Shown here: positions 61,306 through 64,000 of the stretch, one piece after another
Position numbering within the stretch: position 1 is the first letter of the stretch
How the letters are laid out: each line of letters starts with the position of its first letter
NCBI RefSeq assembly: GCF_001886695.1
Contig: NZ_CP018097.1
Span: 806,001-870,000, forward strand
Source of the DNA: Aurantiacibacter gangjinensis
GTDB lineage: Bacteria > Pseudomonadota > Alphaproteobacteria > Sphingomonadales > Sphingomonadaceae
Direction: 5' to 3'
DNA: 64,000 nt
Position numbers and translations under genes: made by a program
The notes under the pieces: model-generated
The model's database searches: none
What the model was told of the DNA's origin: nothing
The model's input: only the letters and a program-made list of their open reading frames with translations

Positions 61306-63570
61306 TTGGCCGACAAGAAGAAGAACAGCTTCACCGACCGCGAGGCGCTGTATTACCACGAGGCGATCCGCCCCGGTAAGATCGAGATCATCGCTTCCAA
61401 GCCGATGACCACGCAGCGCGATCTCAGCCTTGCCTATTCTCCCGGTGTTGCCGTTCCTGTCGAAGAGATTGCCCGCGATCCGGCGCTGGCGGCGCGTTAC
61501 ACCGCGCGCTCCAACCTTGTGGCCGTCATCTCCAACGGCACGGCCATTCTCGGCCTCGGCAATCTGGGCGCGCTGGCATCCAAGCCGGTGATGGAAGGCA
61601 AGGCGGTGCTGTTCAAGCGGTTTGCCGATGTCGATTCCATCGACCTCGAGATCGACACCGAAGATCCGGACAAATTTATCGAGGCGGTTGCCCTGCTGGA
61701 GCCGAGCTTCGGCGGCATCAATCTTGAAGACATCGCCGCGCCGGAATGCTTCATCATCGAGCAGGCTCTGCGTGAACGGATGAACATCCCGATCATGCAT
61801 GACGACCAGCACGGCACGGCGATCATCGCGGCGGCAGGCCTGCTCAATGCCGCGCATCTGACCGGCCGCGACTTGAAAGACTGCCGCATGGTGGTGAACG
61901 GGGCGGGCGCATCGGCACTGGCCTGCACCGCGCTAATCAAGGCGATGGGGGTTCCGCATGAAAACGTCATCGTATGCGACCGCTCCGGCCCGATCTATCC
62001 GGGTCGCGACAATGTCGACCAATGGAAGAGCGCGCATGCCGTCGACACGCCGCACCGCACGCTGGAAGAAGCGCTGGAAGGGGCCGACATTTTCCTTGGC
62101 CTCTCCGCTGCCGGCGCGCTGAAGCCGGAATGGGTGAAGAAGATGGCCGACCAGCCGATCATCTTCGCCATGGCCAATCCGGTGCCCGAGATCATGCCGG
62201 ACGAGGCGAAGAAAGTGCGCCCCGATGCGATCATCGCGACCGGGCGCAGCGACTATCCCAACCAGGTCAACAATGTGCTGGGCTTCCCCTTCATTTTCCG
62301 CGGCGCGCTGGATGTGCGCTCCACCGCGATCAACGAGGAGATGAAAGTTGCCGCCGCCCGGGCGATTGCGGAGCTGGCGCGTGAGCGTGTGCCCGAAGAG
62401 GTGGCCGCCGCTTACGGTGTGAACCACCAGTTTGGCCGCGAATATATCATTCCTGCGCCCTTCGATCCGAGGCTGATGGAGCGTGTTTCCTGCGCGGTCG
62501 CCAAGGCTGCGATGGATACGGGCGTCGCGCAGGATCCCATCGAGGATTTCGAAGAATACGCGATGTCGCTGCGTGCGCGGCTCAACCCGACGACCTCCGC
62601 ACTCACCCGCGTGTATGAGGACGCCAAGGCCAACCCCAAGCGCATGGTTTTTGCCGAGGCGGAAGAAGAGGTTGCCCTTCGCGCCGCCATCCAGTTCCGC
62701 GATTTCGGCTATGGCACGCCCATCCTGGTGGGCCGGACCGAAAAGGTCTTGGAGAAGCTGGAAGAGCTGGCGGTAGAGGATCCCGAAAGCTTCGAAATCG
62801 CAAATTCGGCGAATTTCGAGCGCATCGAGCCGATGGTGGACTATCTCTACAAGCGCCTGCAGCGGCGCGGCTATACCGAGCGCGACGTGCGCCGCATGGT
62901 CAACCAGGAGCGTAACGTGTTCGCCGCCCTGCTGGTCGCGACGGGCGAAGGCGACGGCATGATTACTGGCCTCACGCGCACATTCAGCCAGACCGCGCGC
63001 GAAGTTGCCCGCGTTCTGGACGAGAAGGAAGGCGCGACGCCATTCGGCATCCACATGGTGATCGGCAAGAACCACACGACTTTCCTCGCCGATACGACGA
63101 TCAACGAACGGCCGACCTCGGAACAGCTGGCCTATATCGCCAAGGAAACCGCCGCCGTGGCGCGGCGCATGGGCCACGAGCCGCGCGTCGGCTTCATGTC
63201 CTATTCCACCTTCGGCAATCCCAGCGGGAAGTGGCTTGGCAATATCCGCGATGCAGTGGCCATCCTCGATGCCGATGAAAGCGTGAATTTCGAATATGAA
63301 GGCGAGATGGCACCCGATGCCGCGCTCAACCAGACGGTGATGGAGCTCTATCCCTTCAGCCGCTTGTCGGGGCCCGCCAACGTCCTCATCATGCCGGGCC
63401 TGCAGAGCGCAAACCTATCGGCGAAGCTGCTGCGCGAATTGTCGGGCGATGTGGTGATCGGGCCCATGCTGATCGGCATGGAGAAGCCGGTGCAGATTGC
63501 GCCGATGACCTCGATCGCGCCGGAATTGCTGACGCTGGCCGTGCTGGCCAGTGCCGGGATCGTCGGCTAG
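61306..63570 (+). CDS. maeB: NADP-dependent malic enzyme with phosphotransacetylase-like C-terminus
   Basis: 754 residues. N-terminal malic enzyme (about 1-430: SNLVAVISNGTAILGLGNLG, FGGINLEDIAAPECFIIE, IMHDDQHGTAIIAAAGLLNA) and C-terminal PTA-like domain (about 440-754: MVFAEAEEEVALRAAIQFRD, GDGMITGLTRTFSQTAREVA, IMPGLQSANLSAKLLRELSG). Converts malate to pyruvate; the PTA part is usually regulatory. TTG start at 61306 with AAGGAG in front; the longer frame upstream overlaps mutS and is noise. Confidence 0.95.
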   Translation: MADKKKNSFTDREALYYHEAIRPGKIEIIASKPMTTQRDLSLAYSPGVAVPVEEIARDPALAARYTARSNLVAVISNGTAILGLGNLGALASKPVMEGKAVLFKRFADVDSIDLEIDTEDPDKFIEAVALLEPSFGGINLEDIAAPECFIIEQALRERMNIPIMHDDQHGTAIIAAAGLLNAAHLTGRDLKDCRMVVNGAGASALACTALIKAMGVPHENVIVCDRSGPIYPGRDNVDQWKSAHAVDTPHRTLEEALEGADIFLGLSAAGALKPEWVKKMADQPIIFAMANPVPEIMPDEAKKVRPDAIIATGRSDYPNQVNNVLGFPFIFRGALDVRSTAINEEMKVAAARAIAELARERVPEEVAAAYGVNHQFGREYIIPAPFDPRLMERVSCAVAKAAMDTGVAQDPIEDFEEYAMSLRARLNPTTSALTRVYEDAKANPKRMVFAEAEEEVALRAAIQFRDFGYGTPILVGRTEKVLEKLEELAVEDPESFEIANSANFERIEPMVDYLYKRLQRRGYTERDVRRMVNQERNVFAALLVATGEGDGMITGLTRTFSQTAREVARVLDEKEGATPFGIHMVIGKNHTTFLADTTINERPTSEQLAYIAKETAAVARRMGHEPRVGFMSYSTFGNPSGKWLGNIRDAVAILDADESVNFEYEGEMAPDAALNQTVMELYPFSRLSGPANVLIMPGLQSANLSAKLLRELSGDVVIGPMLIGMEKPVQIAPMTSIAPELLTLAVLASAGIVG

Positions 63571-64000
63571 TCCGGCCTTGCTTCATCGCCCAGCAGGGCG
63601 GCGATCACATCTTGCATATCGGCATGTCCGTCGCGGGCATTGTCGAGGCAGGTCTGCAATTCATCGGCGCCCTCGCTATCGTTTGCGCCCTTCGCCAGAG
63701 CGGTGAGCGCTTCGTAAGCTGCGAGGCCGTAATGCGTGATGCGCAGATATTGCGCCACGATCATGGCGTCGCGCGCCTGGTCGGCGTCGAACTGCCGAGC
63801 GAAAATGCGCTCCTCCGCCTCCGCGATCAGGCCCGCCATGCCGAGCGAGCGATTGGCCTCGGGATCGGCATCGTGACGCTTCAGCGTAGCCATCACGATA
63901 TCAAGCCCGTCGGAAATGCCGCAAACGCCATTGGTCAAGGCTTCCACCAGTCGCGGATGGCTGGCGGCATCGCGCAGGCGCTTGGTAAATTCGAGCGATT
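63567..64000 (-). CDS. DUF892 ferritin-like protein (partial)
   Basis: At least 144 residues, the N-terminus beyond the right edge. It is all helical, with RLVEALTNGVCGISDGLDIV, EERIFARQFDADQARDAMIV and AQYLRITHYGLAAYEALTAL, matching the YciE/YciF (DUF892) ferritin-like family induced by stress. Conserved Glu/His of the di-iron type are in place (HYGLAAYE). Overlaps maeB by four bases at the 3' end (convergent). Confidence 0.8.
   Translation of the reverse strand, partial: SLEFTKRLRDAASHPRLVEALTNGVCGISDGLDIVMATLKRHDADPEANRSLGMAGLIAEAEERIFARQFDADQARDAMIVAQYLRITHYGLAAYEALTALAKGANDSEGADELQTCLDNARDGHADMQDVIAALLGDEARPD

Overview
The window is a GC-rich chromosomal segment of an alphaproteobacterium, most likely a sphingomonad of the Erythrobacter type. 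The evidence is a serine palmitoyltransferase next to a dedicated acyl carrier protein (sphingolipid synthesis), a DksA-like protein without the usual zinc cysteines, many GTG/TTG starts in stop-start overlaps, a DivK-like regulator, and a gene transfer agent (GTA) cluster of the alphaproteobacterial type. I found no tRNA, rRNA, insertion sequence, integrase or CRISPR array.

Layout. 1-25.7 kb is mainly housekeeping: exbB (partial) and tonB; hom, glpX, prs, a histidinol-phosphatase-type gene; rpmI-rplT; pheS-pheT; prfC; glnK-amtB behind a sigma-54-type promoter; a Gly-rich tandem cold-shock protein; argD-argF-hslO; queC; sodC. 25.7-40.6 kb is a 17-gene, minus-strand GTA cluster: small and large terminase, portal, protease, capsid, connectors, major tail protein, chaperones, a short tape measure, distal tail, hub, NlpC/P60 peptidase, megatron-like tip protein and DUF2793. 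A low-GC two-gene insert sits between the large terminase and portal. 40.8-64 kb returns to cellular genes: YqaA-type membrane protein, aquaporin, OsmC, a nucleotidyltransferase-fold protein, spt-ACP, divK, a tightly overlapping DUF3572/HAD/RidA/GDPD/FemAB-like run, a dksA-type gene, PilZ, an orphan oligopeptide-type binding lipoprotein, kynA-kynU, HNH nuclease, gluQRS, a PduO-type adenosyltransferase, mutS, maeB and a ferritin-like DUF892 gene cut by the right edge.

The GTA cluster is the most interesting region. It has head, packaging and tail genes but no integration, replication or lysis genes. It differs from the Rhodobacter GTA in several ways: the distal tail protein carries an N-terminal sugar-binding/TIM-barrel-like module of about 560 residues; the tip protein is correspondingly short; the gp7 slot holds only a 54-residue ORF; a TTGACA promoter is followed by an intrinsic terminator before the first gene, which suggests antitermination control; and two sets of structured repeats lie between capsid-region genes. 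One of these belongs to a hairpin repeat family with a constant loop and covarying stems, with another copy 22 kb away.
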